DNA of 64,000 nucleotides. It comes from Pseudomonadota bacterium. GTDB taxonomy: Bacteria; Desulfobacterota; Desulfobulbia; Desulfobulbales; JAHJIY01. Each line of letters begins with the position of its first letter. The stretch's first letter is position 1. The notes under the pieces are model-generated. The model made no database searches, was not told where the DNA came from, and was given only the letters and a program-made list of their open reading frames with translations. The position numbers were made by a program, and so were the translations under genes. Positions 17,601-26,398 of the stretch are shown here, piece after piece. The stretch spans positions 1 through 64,000 of the forward strand of contig JAHJIY010000051.1 of the NCBI GenBank assembly GCA_018823175.1. The letters run 5' to 3'.

Positions 17601-18758
17601 TCAATTAACACAAACCTTGTCCCGTCCCTGGGATTTGGCGTTATACAGCGCTTGATCCGCGTTTCGGATCAAGCTTTCAAATGATTTTTCTTTACCTAAA
17701 GCCGCGACCCCAATACTTATCGTGATCCGCACATTTTGATCTTCAGGCAAAGAGGATTCCGCAACCGCCCTTCTTAAACTTTCCGCGATTTCCACCGCTT
17801 TTTCTTTTGGAGTATTCAAAAGCAAAATCGTGAACTCCTCGCCCCCATACCGTGCCACCAGATCGGTTTTCCTTAGTCCGTTACGAAATACCTCACTGAT
17901 CCATTCCAAAACCGCGTCGCCGGTCAAGTGCCCATGCGTATCGTTAACCTTCTTGAAATGGTCGATATCGATCATCAACAAACTGACATTGCCGCCATAG
18001 CGTCTGGCCCTGTCCACTTCGTCGATCAGACGCGCATTAAAATAACGGCGATTATGTAAACCAGTCAGATCGTCGTGAATTGATTCACGCAAAACGGAGG
18101 AATAGGCCTTGGCGTTATTAATCGCGATCCCGATTGAATGGGCGACAATAGAAAGCAAGGTAACTGTTTTCTGGTCAATCGGATTATCCGACCAGGAATT
18201 ATCAACCAGGAGAATTCCTTCGACATCTTCGGTATCCTGAGAAGAATAAACCGGACATGATTCACACTGTTTCAATTTGTCCAGAGTGGTAATCTCTTTC
18301 CGATCACGGCAATTGGTCTGCGGGACCAACCAGCAGCGCAGCATTTTATTGCCATAAGCCGGACAGTCGGTAGAATGACAATTTTTTATCTTCCAGCAGG
18401 AAACTCTTTTTCGGTTCACCACCGGAATCACCGCAAAATTGGTCAGGCCCAGTTGCATAACAAAAGGGTCTTCCGTCGAAACGGTATTCCACACCGGAAA
18501 CCCGGTAATCAGAGGACGGGTGAACAGATATTGCTCTTCGATCGGGATCTTGATTGAACTGATCGTTCCATCCTCAAAACCTTTACACAACTTGCCCTGC
18601 AGAATCCCCTTCCGATGCTTGACAAAAAAAAGAGCGACTCGATCAAATGAAAATATTTCCGCCACAAAACTGACAAACCGCTCCTCAATGGCATCGATAT
18701 CCATATCTTCATAAATTAGAGAGAGCATGTCCAGCAGACGAAATTCGTTGGTATCCAT
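17601..18758 (-). CDS. GAF-like/GGDEF diguanylate cyclase with Cys-rich 'two-CW' insert
   Basis: This 385-residue protein makes the second messenger cyclic di-GMP. The C-terminal GGDEF domain (from about residue 220) has HDDLTGLHNRRYF and the active motif RYGGEEF, with an inhibitory I-site RKTD five residues before it. The N-terminal GAF-like sensor is interrupted by a cysteine cluster: CWKIKNCHSTDCPAYGNKMLRCWLVPQTNC, then CESCPVY. That pattern, with two CW pairs, matches what is called a two-CW domain and could bind metal or an Fe-S cluster, making the enzyme redox- or metal-sensing; that is inference. There is no membrane segment, so it acts in the cytoplasm. Confidence 0.9.
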   Translation of the reverse strand: MDTNEFRLLDMLSLIYEDMDIDAIEERFVSFVAEIFSFDRVALFFVKHRKGILQGKLCKGFEDGTISSIKIPIEEQYLFTRPLITGFPVWNTVSTEDPFVMQLGLTNFAVIPVVNRKRVSCWKIKNCHSTDCPAYGNKMLRCWLVPQTNCRDRKEITTLDKLKQCESCPVYSSQDTEDVEGILLVDNSWSDNPIDQKTVTLLSIVAHSIGIAINNAKAYSSVLRESIHDDLTGLHNRRYFNARLIDEVDRARRYGGNVSLLMIDIDHFKKVNDTHGHLTGDAVLEWISEVFRNGLRKTDLVARYGGEEFTILLLNTPKEKAVEIAESLRRAVAESSLPEDQNVRITISIGVAALGKEKSFESLIRNADQALYNAKSQGRDKVCVN

Positions 18759-18873
18759 TGAGTTCCATATATCAAAGGTAAAACTAAAATAAAATCAAGA
18801 CTCATTACTGATCACAATCTACTACTATTTTATCATTTTTAAAAGCTTTGCCCCATGCTCAAATTGTTTCGAA

Positions 18874-20292
18874 TCAACTCCTGGCCAGGTTCTTCACGTT
18901 GGTATCACACTGCTGCCGAAGTGAGAGCAACTGTGATTTATATTTCTGATCCCGGGCCAGGTTCCTTTCTTCGCCGGGATCTTTCGCATGATTATACAGT
19001 TCTTCGTAGTTGTTGAATTCCGGATACCGGATGTACTTCCACTCCGTGGTCCTGATCATTTCACTTTTAGGAATCTCCGGATGAGCATAGAGATGTTCAC
19101 AAAAGATTTCATTTCGCCATTTGGTTGCGGCAGGATTTAATAAGTGACAAAGACTCAGACCCTGGACTGATTTCGGCACTGTAATCCCGGCATAATCGAG
19201 AACCGTGGGTGCGATATCGACATTTAATGCCATCTTTCCCAGAGTTTGCCCACCGGCCGGCATCTGTTTTCGCGGGTCATATATGATCAGGGGTATTCTA
19301 ATCGACGGTTCATACATCAGCCACTTGCCGGCCAGGCCTCTTTCGCCCAGAAAATATCCGTTATCACTGAGAAAAATAACGATGGTATTTTCGGCCAGCT
19401 GCAGGCGGTCAAGGGTTTTCATTATTCGCCCCAAGGCTTGGTCGACTCCGGTGATCATCCGGTAGTAGCCTTTCACCATCTGCTGATACTTTTCGGGGGT
19501 ATCAAACCGCCAGTGCCATCTCTTTCTGGCCAGCGAATTCTTTAAAAATTCAGGGGAGGCCTCAAAGATTTCCGAGGCGATCTTCCCCGGCGGCGGAATT
19601 TGAAGATCACGGTAGAAATCATCGGTGGATTGGGGCCAGAAATATTGCTGCGGATCAAGATCTTCGGCGTGGGGGGCGTTAAAACTGACCGAGAGGCAGA
19701 AAGGACGGTCATCGGTATTTGATTCCAGAAAACGGATGGTCTGATCTGCGGTAATCTCGGTCAGGTGCCGCTCGCCATCTTCCCTCTTTTTCAGATACGG
19801 GGTGCGGTCCAAGGGCTCAAAACTGGTAAACATCCGATCAAAATCATGACGGCCCGGATCAACAAAGACACCTAATTTACCGACAAAGCCCGTGCGATAG
19901 CCGGCTTGCTTTAACAGGGTCGGGTAGCTCAGATCAATCAGTGGCCGACTCAAGGGAGGGGTGCCGAAATTATGGCCGTGACTCCGTTCATAAAGGCCGG
20001 TGAAGATACTGGCCCGGCTGGCACAACAGATCGGACTGGTCACAAAGGCATTGGTGAACCTGGTCCCTCTTGCCGCCAGTGCGTCCATCTGCGGGGTGTG
20101 GATAATTGGATTGCCGGCGCAGCCCATGGCGTCCCACCGTTGATCGTCGGTGACGACCAGCAGGATATTAGGACGCGAGATGGACGGATGAGGCTTTTCT
20201 TTACAGCCTTCAAGACCCAGAGCAGAAATGGCGCCCAGGCCATAAAGCGAGGATTGGATAAATTGTCGGCGGCTGTATTTATTGGTCATCAT
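18874..20292 (-). CDS. Sulfatase with formylglycine-type motif, Tat-type signal
   Basis: This is a type I sulfatase of about 472 residues. Metal-site residues TDDQRWDAMG (D49, D50) and the active-site motif ICCASRASIFTG are present. The first Cys (C89) lies in C-x-A-x-R, a variant of the C-x-P-x-R sequence in which Cys is converted to formylglycine; the Ala form is accepted by anaerobic maturases. The N-terminus SRRQFIQSSLYGLGAISALGLEGC combines a twin-arginine motif with a possible lipobox, so export folded through Tat is likely. It follows the GH78 rhamnosidase gene by about 50 nt, suggesting joint action on a sulfated rhamnose-containing glycan. The track start is a TTG; I use the adjacent ATG. 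Confidence 0.9.
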   Translation of the reverse strand: MMTNKYSRRQFIQSSLYGLGAISALGLEGCKEKPHPSISRPNILLVVTDDQRWDAMGCAGNPIIHTPQMDALAARGTRFTNAFVTSPICCASRASIFTGLYERSHGHNFGTPPLSRPLIDLSYPTLLKQAGYRTGFVGKLGVFVDPGRHDFDRMFTSFEPLDRTPYLKKREDGERHLTEITADQTIRFLESNTDDRPFCLSVSFNAPHAEDLDPQQYFWPQSTDDFYRDLQIPPPGKIASEIFEASPEFLKNSLARKRWHWRFDTPEKYQQMVKGYYRMITGVDQALGRIMKTLDRLQLAENTIVIFLSDNGYFLGERGLAGKWLMYEPSIRIPLIIYDPRKQMPAGGQTLGKMALNVDIAPTVLDYAGITVPKSVQGLSLCHLLNPAATKWRNEIFCEHLYAHPEIPKSEMIRTTEWKYIRYPEFNNYEELYNHAKDPGEERNLARDQKYKSQLLSLRQQCDTNVKNLARS

Positions 20293-20344
20293 CAAAACTT
20301 GCTTTGTGAAATTGTTTACCTAATCTCTGCCCCAAAAAATCCGA

Positions 20345-23143
20345 TTAATGGATCATCGATAATCTTGACCGGAAACGGTATGATCCTGCCGGCACCGTCA
20401 ATTCTACTCCATCTAAACCGACTTTCCTAACTTTTATTCCGCTCGCCTCAGCAAGTGGTCTGTCGCTTTCGGTAATTGAGGCGTCAGCAGCGGGCAACCG
20501 GACCAGGGCGCTGGTGTTGGCCGGAACTCTGACCTGCAAGGAAAACATATTGTTCGGATCAATCTGCCAGGCCGATTCAATCCGGCCATAAATCGAATCG
20601 TAGGCGGCGGACACCTGTTTAATGGAAAGATCGCCGACCTGCGGCCTGATCAGGATTTTTTGATAGCCGGGCGCCGCCGCTTCGATCCCGGCCAGATATG
20701 AAAAGAGCCATTCCTGAACCGAGCCAAAGGCATAATGGTTGAATGAATTCATGCCGGGATTGGCAAATCCCTTGGCATAAGTGTAACTATTCCAGCGTTC
20801 CCAGACGGTGGTCGCGCCGTTTGTAATCGGATAAAGCCAGGAGGGATAGCCCTGCTGGCGCAGCAATTTAAAAGCCGTCTCCGAGGCCCCGTTTGCAGAC
20901 AGGGCCGGCAGTAGATGTTTGATCCCCAAAAACCCGGTCGATAAATGAAAGTCCTGCATCTTGATCAGCTCGACCAGGATTTGGGTCGCTTTGATTTTCT
21001 GTTGATCATCGAGCAGCTCCATATCCAGGGCCATGGCATAGGCTGTTTGCGAATTGCCCTTGATCCGGCCTTGCGGATCAATAAATGCCTGGGCAAAGGC
21101 CCTTTTGATATTTGCCGATAATTCTTGATATTGACGCATATCCTCATCTTCACCGATCGCCTGGGCCATCTCACTCATCAGTCGGGCATCATAGGCAAAA
21201 TAGGCGGTGGCAATCACATCACGTGGCGTCTGGGAATCAATCGATTGCCAATCCCCCCAATTATTGCCTTGTGGTTTTCTGATCAAACCGGAACTGTTGG
21301 TCGTTAAATAGTCGATGAATTTCTTCATCGCCCCATAATTCCGGCGGATAATCCTCGTATCGCCATAGGCCCGATAGAGGTTATAGGGGCAGATGATCCC
21401 GGCATCCATCCAGCCGGGTGACGGCTCAAACTGCAGAAACGGCAGCGGGGCAAAATCAGGAAAGGCACCGCTTGGCCGCTGATCATCAAAAAGATTGACC
21501 AGCCATTTTTTAAAAAAGGCGCCTAACTCCATATTGTATAGGGCGGATTTGATAAAGATCTGGGCATCGCCGGTCCAGCCCAGTCTTTCATCACGCTGCG
21601 GACAATCGGTCGGGATATCGAAAAAATTGGAGCGCTGAGTCCATAGGATATTCTGATAAAGTTTATTGAGCAGTGGCTCGGAAGTATTGAATTGACTGAC
21701 GATTGCAGCCGAAGAATGCATGACACTGGCGGTAACGGTTGTCAAATCAGGTTTGCCCTCATAACCGGTCAGTTCCACATACTGAAAACCATGATAGGTA
21801 AAAGTTGGTTCCCATTGCTCCGTTTCACCATCCCCTTTAAGAATATAGGTATCGGTTGCCCGGGCATTGCGCAGGTTTTCGGTCATGATCGAGCCGTTTT
21901 TGTGCAGCATCTCGGCAAACCGCAACTGCACAACCTGTCCCCTTGCCCCCTTGACCTGCAACCGCACCCGGCCGGCGAAATTCTGGCCGAAATTAAAAAC
22001 ATAAACCTTGGGTCGCGGTTCCGTAATCGCAAGGGGAGTCAGGGTCTGCTGCGTCCTGACCGGATTTGCCGGATAGGCCTGCAAGATCAGGTCTTTGTTT
22101 GGAGCAACAACCTGGGCCAACGGCCAGGCGGAATCGTCAAAACCGGCTCTTGTCCACCCGGCCCGCTCAAACCGGGCATCATATTTTTCGCCCATCTGGA
22201 TATCGGTGCTTCGGATCGGGCCGGTGGCCGTTTTCCAGCTGGCATCGGTGGTGATTATTTGTTGCCGCCCATCTTCATAGGTTAACTCCAGTTGCATGAG
22301 CAAGGCCGGAACGTCACCGTAAAAACCCCGATTTTCCATGGGGATCAGATGGGGCGGGATGAAACCGACATAACCGGCGTACCAGCCATTGGCCAGAACG
22401 GCAGTCAGGACGTTTTGCCCGGTTAAAACAAGATTAGTGAGATCATAGGTCAGATAAAAAACCCGCTTGTTATAATTTGACCAGCCGGGGGTAAAGGAGT
22501 CCTTGCCCACCGGTTTACCATTAACCGATACCTCAAAAAGGCCAAGAGCCGAGGCATAAAGGGTGGCTTTTTTCAGAGATGATTTGGATAAAAATTCTTT
22601 GCGAAAGATCGGTGGCGGCGGCAGGTGAAGGTTTTTGTCTTCATTCTCGGCAGAGGTATCGTAGCTGATCCAACGGGCCTGCCAGTCATTTTTTTCAATC
22701 AACCCCATGGTCCAGACGGCCGGGGCGCTCCACGCGGAGACGGTATCACTCTGGTCCCAGCTTCTGACCTTCCAGAAACACTCCTGGCGTGAGGAAAGAG
22801 GATGGCCATGATACTCAATCTGGATGGAGCTGCTGCTCATTACCTTACCGCTGTCCCAGAGATCGCCCTGGTTACGGGTCAATTTGTCTTGGCTGGAAGC
22901 AACCAGGATCTGAAAAGCGATCTGCCGCATTCCCCGCTCCGCGCTCTCCATGATCCAGCTCAGCCGGGGAATTCGATCATCAATCCCCTGCGGGTCTGTC
23001 AAGTATTCGCAACGCAAACCGGTAGCGACATGGGAAACCGAGGCCAGGGCAAAATCAGGCCATAAACAAAACAGGATAGAAATCATCAGCATCATACCTG
23101 TTATTAAGTGCTTGTGACGTGGCATTAGGCCAGTATATTCCAT
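20345..23143 (-). CDS. Secreted GH78 alpha-L-rhamnosidase
   Basis: This 932-residue family 78 glycoside hydrolase releases alpha-L-rhamnose from polysaccharides or glycosides. The domain order is typical: signal peptide (MMLMISILFCLWPDFALA), Ig-like start (ATGLRCEYLTDPQGIDDRIPRLSW), carbohydrate-binding beta domains, the catalytic (alpha/alpha)6 barrel with the diagnostic DCPQRDERLGWTGDAQIF, and a C-terminal beta domain (HYAFGSVQEWLFSYLAGI...YQKILIRPQ). It begins 13 nt after the Thr-type sulfatase-like gene and is followed by the sulfatase, so the three are probably one transcript. Two in-frame Met are possible starts (23143 or 23125), neither with a strong ribosome-binding site. Rhamnose specificity follows from the family and was not tested. 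Confidence 0.93.
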   Translation of the reverse strand: MEYTGLMPRHKHLITGMMLMISILFCLWPDFALASVSHVATGLRCEYLTDPQGIDDRIPRLSWIMESAERGMRQIAFQILVASSQDKLTRNQGDLWDSGKVMSSSSIQIEYHGHPLSSRQECFWKVRSWDQSDTVSAWSAPAVWTMGLIEKNDWQARWISYDTSAENEDKNLHLPPPPIFRKEFLSKSSLKKATLYASALGLFEVSVNGKPVGKDSFTPGWSNYNKRVFYLTYDLTNLVLTGQNVLTAVLANGWYAGYVGFIPPHLIPMENRGFYGDVPALLMQLELTYEDGRQQIITTDASWKTATGPIRSTDIQMGEKYDARFERAGWTRAGFDDSAWPLAQVVAPNKDLILQAYPANPVRTQQTLTPLAITEPRPKVYVFNFGQNFAGRVRLQVKGARGQVVQLRFAEMLHKNGSIMTENLRNARATDTYILKGDGETEQWEPTFTYHGFQYVELTGYEGKPDLTTVTASVMHSSAAIVSQFNTSEPLLNKLYQNILWTQRSNFFDIPTDCPQRDERLGWTGDAQIFIKSALYNMELGAFFKKWLVNLFDDQRPSGAFPDFAPLPFLQFEPSPGWMDAGIICPYNLYRAYGDTRIIRRNYGAMKKFIDYLTTNSSGLIRKPQGNNWGDWQSIDSQTPRDVIATAYFAYDARLMSEMAQAIGEDEDMRQYQELSANIKRAFAQAFIDPQGRIKGNSQTAYAMALDMELLDDQQKIKATQILVELIKMQDFHLSTGFLGIKHLLPALSANGASETAFKLLRQQGYPSWLYPITNGATTVWERWNSYTYAKGFANPGMNSFNHYAFGSVQEWLFSYLAGIEAAAPGYQKILIRPQVGDLSIKQVSAAYDSIYGRIESAWQIDPNNMFSLQVRVPANTSALVRLPAADASITESDRPLAEASGIKVRKVGLDGVELTVPAGSYRFRSRLSMIH

Positions 23144-23155
23144 CTTGGAAAATTA

Positions 23156-24742
23156 TCACCAGTATCCGGTCTTTCTTATCCTGTTCTGGGTGGCGGGATC
23201 GATATTGGGCGCAAATTGATATTCCTGGTCCGTATAGTCTGGCAAGGAGTCCAGATGTTTCTTCAACTTCTGCCGCAACTCCTGATAGACTTCGGGCGCC
23301 TCATTTTTAATGTTTTTTAACTCGTCCGGATCACTATTCAGATTAAATAACAGATCTTTTTCCCCAATTTTTTTCGTCAGATCCTTGCGCACCACCACCA
23401 GCTTCCACTCCACTGAGCGCAGATAGGCAAAATCATTATTCTCGCCGTAAACATATGTCCGGTCCACCACGTCCCCGGTTCCGGTGATTAACGGCAGAAA
23501 ACTTTTGCCATGCAGGTTAAATGGTTTCTCCATGCCGACCACATCGAGGATGGTCGGCATGATATCGATACTCTGCACCATGTCTTTTACTTCCTTGTGT
23601 TCAGACCCCCGTGGCATCTTGATGATCAACGGCACATGGACCTGTTGATCATAATATTCCATACCATGCCCGATAATGCCGTGCTCACCGTGAGATTCCC
23701 CATGATCGCCGGTAACGATCACCATGGTCTTGTCGAAGATCTTTTCCTTTTTCAGGGTGGCGACGATCGATTTGACAATTTCCTGGTCGATCCCCAGAAT
23801 GCAGGCGTCATATAATGAAATAAAATAAGCCAGATTTTCCGGGTCGGATTTATCGATTGACTCGTTATAGGTTTTCATCATCAGATGGCCAAGCTTGATC
23901 CGCTGGTCCGGGATGGTCAGTTCCTCGAGCTTGCCAAACTTCATCTCATCGTATGTGCCGTCAAATACTTCCGGGTTATCCTTAATCGTTGCCGGCGTAA
24001 ATAACTCACTGGCAATGGACCCGGACTGATTCATCGTGTTAATGACAATTTCATAGACCTTCTCCCGCAACTCTCTGAAATTGGCGATAATCGTCCCCTT
24101 TTTCCCGGTCTTGAAGGCATCGCGATACGGCGGCAGGGGGAAATACGGACCATGGGTATGCCGGATATTCATGGCGACAAAAAAAGGCTTTTTCTTATGC
24201 TCACTGATCCATTTCGGGATTTCCTCTTTGCCGTTTAATTGCAGATCAAGGTAATGGGTCGAATCAAATCCCCGGCCAAAACCGGCGTCGAGCGCCAGAT
24301 GCGGCTCATCGAGGACCGCAAACCAGGCGGTTTGATAATCATAAATCTTGAAGAGCTCAGCCAGAGTTTTGACCCGGGGGGAAAGTTTATCCTTAAAGGA
24401 AAAATACACCTTATGAGACTGCGGATAAATCGAGGTCAGAATCGAGATCATACTCGGGAAGGTGTAGCCGGCCTGGGCAAAAGCATTCCTGAACTGATAC
24501 GAACTCTTGGCCAGTTCATCGATCGCCGGGGTGGTCTGCCGCTCATATCCGTAACAGCTCAGGTGATCATCGCGCAAAACATTGATCGTAATCAGGATGA
24601 CGTTGGTATCCCGGCCGATTTCCGCTATTTCTCCCTTTGGCTCGGCATGAAGTTCGTAGGGTTGCATAATGACCAGAAACACGCTGCACAAAAAGGCACC
24701 CACCATTCTGATTGATAACTTCTTAAACGAAGTAAACTTCAT
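23156..24742 (-). CDS. Sulfatase-fold protein with Thr in place of formylglycine Cys
   Basis: This is a 528-residue exported alkaline-phosphatase-superfamily protein. A signal peptide (IRMVGAFLCSVFLVIMQPYELHA) precedes the sulfatase fold. The position normally holding C-x-P-S-R reads T-F-P-S-M (T94), so it cannot be converted to formylglycine; Thr is the nucleophile in related phosphotransferases such as EptA and LtaS. A first metal Asp is also changed (TINVLRDDHL), while GDHGESHGEHGIIGHG is intact. The C-terminal tail NIDPATQNRIRKTGYW is shared with the gene at 32001. The start at 24742 has AAGGGG nine nt upstream. It is either a phospho-group transferase/hydrolase or an inactive paralogue. 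Confidence 0.85.
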   Translation of the reverse strand: MKFTSFKKLSIRMVGAFLCSVFLVIMQPYELHAEPKGEIAEIGRDTNVILITINVLRDDHLSCYGYERQTTPAIDELAKSSYQFRNAFAQAGYTFPSMISILTSIYPQSHKVYFSFKDKLSPRVKTLAELFKIYDYQTAWFAVLDEPHLALDAGFGRGFDSTHYLDLQLNGKEEIPKWISEHKKKPFFVAMNIRHTHGPYFPLPPYRDAFKTGKKGTIIANFRELREKVYEIVINTMNQSGSIASELFTPATIKDNPEVFDGTYDEMKFGKLEELTIPDQRIKLGHLMMKTYNESIDKSDPENLAYFISLYDACILGIDQEIVKSIVATLKKEKIFDKTMVIVTGDHGESHGEHGIIGHGMEYYDQQVHVPLIIKMPRGSEHKEVKDMVQSIDIMPTILDVVGMEKPFNLHGKSFLPLITGTGDVVDRTYVYGENNDFAYLRSVEWKLVVVRKDLTKKIGEKDLLFNLNSDPDELKNIKNEAPEVYQELRQKLKKHLDSLPDYTDQEYQFAPNIDPATQNRIRKTGYW

Positions 24743-24996
24743 TTTATTACCCCTTAAATCTTCCACTCTATCCCCCACTTGGCACGCACTGGTAATTATC
24801 AAAAAACAGGATCTAAAATCTAATTAATTGTTCGGGCAACCTCTATTTTATCTGGGTTAGCCTCAATATCCCCAGCAAAATTATCGATGATTCCACCTCT
24901 GTGGATAAATGGGTAATGTGCAAGAATAAATAAAACTCGTCAAGACCCATAAGTTATTTCTTTGCATATATCTAAATATTTTTGCGGTCATCAAAA

Positions 24997-26286
24997 TCAA
25001 CAGGCGGAAGTCTGCATGATCTGCAGAAGTTTCAAGGAGAAAATGGCGTAACCGCCGAGCACAATCAGGAAAACAATCGTTAATGACAGATTAAAGTCGA
25101 CAGCTGACTCCGGGCTTTTTTTCGTTTTCATTCCAAAAAAAGAATAGATTAAAGCCAGGACAATCCCCAGCCCGGTCAATAAATAGGCGCTGATCAGCAC
25201 CACATTGCTCTCTGGCATGGCGGTCTGCAAAAAACTCAAGGCCGGGAATTCATAGCCGACCGGAATCAAACCCCGGAATTCATCAAGGACCAGGGCGATA
25301 TGAAATAAAATCAATAACGGCACCAGACTTCTCATCTTGAACAGAAACAGGCCGGGATTTTTGCGGATCGTTTTTCTGAACATAAAAAACAACCCGCCGT
25401 TGATCATCGCAAAGAAGATGATCAAAGCCAGGATGAGCAAGGCGATGAATATCGGATAGGAAAGTTCAATCACCGGCAACAGCCGACGATATAAGCCGGT
25501 GGCATAATTACTCTTGATCAGAATCGACACCCCCAGGGTCGTGAGCAGAAAGGAAGGGGCAAAAGCGTCAACGATCGAATTGCAATCCTCGACCCCATTC
25601 TCCTTGGGCGGCAGATGAAAAACCATCCTGGTGGCGTGGCTCGGACACCTCTTCAAACATTCAACCCGGTATCGCCAGTCTCTTGGTTCAGGAATTACTT
25701 CGCCGCTCTTTTTCCCGAACAATGGTTTTGCCCGATCCCAGGTCTGTCGCTTACATTTGCCACAGAGGTGCTCATTACTTTCAAGTCCAGCCAAGGAAAA
25801 CCGGTGATACACCCGGGTAAAAAGCCCAACCGGACAAGCCGCCAGGCAAAAGGCCTTATAACCGAAGAGCAGAACCAGCAAGAGCATCAGCCCAAACAAC
25901 CCGCTGATAAAGATCCGGGTGTAGCCGGCGTTGTATTCCAGAACAAAAATAGCGTCCAGACCGACGATCACCAGATACAGGACCAGAGCGATCGTCAGGC
26001 CGTTTCGGTTAATCCAGTTAGCGGGGAAAAAACGGCAGGGCAAGATCCGGTTTATGGCGACAGCAATCGCCGATAACGGACAGATCGAACACCAGAAACT
26101 GCCGAAGAGCAAAATCAGCAGAGGCACAAAAGGCCACCAGATATGCCAGAAAACAATCATCCCCCAATTGATCGAAGAAAAGGAGGAACTATCGCCCAGG
26201 GCATAAAGAAGCCAACCAAAACAAGTAAGGGTCAGCAGTTGAAAAAAAAGAGGGTAAACTTTTATCCGTTTTAAATAGGCAAGCAT
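24997..26286 (-). CDS. Polytopic membrane Fe-S protein (NapH/polyferredoxin-like)
   Basis: This 429-residue protein has about nine to ten membrane helices and cytoplasmic-side cysteines reminiscent of NapH/NosR-type quinol-linked electron carriers: FWCSICPLSA, FCLAACPVGLFTR, LCGKC and ECLKRCPSHA. The Cys spacing does not form two complete standard 4Fe-4S ferredoxin motifs, so it is a divergent member. It sits between the radical SAM gene and the Thr-type sulfatase-like gene, suggesting it could feed electrons to a radical SAM step or to a periplasmic modification. That link is inferred. The sequence directly before its ATG (GATCACCTCCT) is the complement of a ribosome-binding site, so translation initiation is unusual. 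Confidence 0.75.
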   Translation of the reverse strand: MLAYLKRIKVYPLFFQLLTLTCFGWLLYALGDSSSFSSINWGMIVFWHIWWPFVPLLILLFGSFWCSICPLSAIAVAINRILPCRFFPANWINRNGLTIALVLYLVIVGLDAIFVLEYNAGYTRIFISGLFGLMLLLVLLFGYKAFCLAACPVGLFTRVYHRFSLAGLESNEHLCGKCKRQTWDRAKPLFGKKSGEVIPEPRDWRYRVECLKRCPSHATRMVFHLPPKENGVEDCNSIVDAFAPSFLLTTLGVSILIKSNYATGLYRRLLPVIELSYPIFIALLILALIIFFAMINGGLFFMFRKTIRKNPGLFLFKMRSLVPLLILFHIALVLDEFRGLIPVGYEFPALSFLQTAMPESNVVLISAYLLTGLGIVLALIYSFFGMKTKKSPESAVDFNLSLTIVFLIVLGGYAIFSLKLLQIMQTSAC

Positions 26287-26316
26287 AGTCAGGAGGTGAT
26301 CACGGATTAAATGAAA

Positions 26317-26375
26317 GTGACGAGTAACGAGTAAATAGTAACGAGTTTTCCATCTGATTACTGGTCACCCGTCAC
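26317..26375. repeat. Palindromic intergenic element, copy 1
   Basis: This 59-bp element begins GTGACGAGTAACGAGTAAATAG and ends CTGGTCACCCGTCAC, so its ends form an imperfect inverted repeat. An inverted copy lies at 31945-31996 and shares a core of more than 25 bases. On the plus strand both copies follow an ATG that opens M-K/E-V-T-S-N-E-stop. It resembles a small MITE or REP-type element. Confidence 0.6.
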
Positions 26376-26398
26376 CTGCATGCTTGGTTGTTGCCGCA

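Noticed and set aside
18874-20292. Idea that all four sulfatase-fold proteins form an active sulfatase set
   Set aside because: Three lack the Cys/Ser needed for formylglycine and the Arg of the motif; only this one fits.
26291-26303. Possible 16S rRNA 3' fragment
   Set aside because: Only 11-13 nt match; no other rRNA sequence flanks it, so it is an SD-like word and not a gene fragment.
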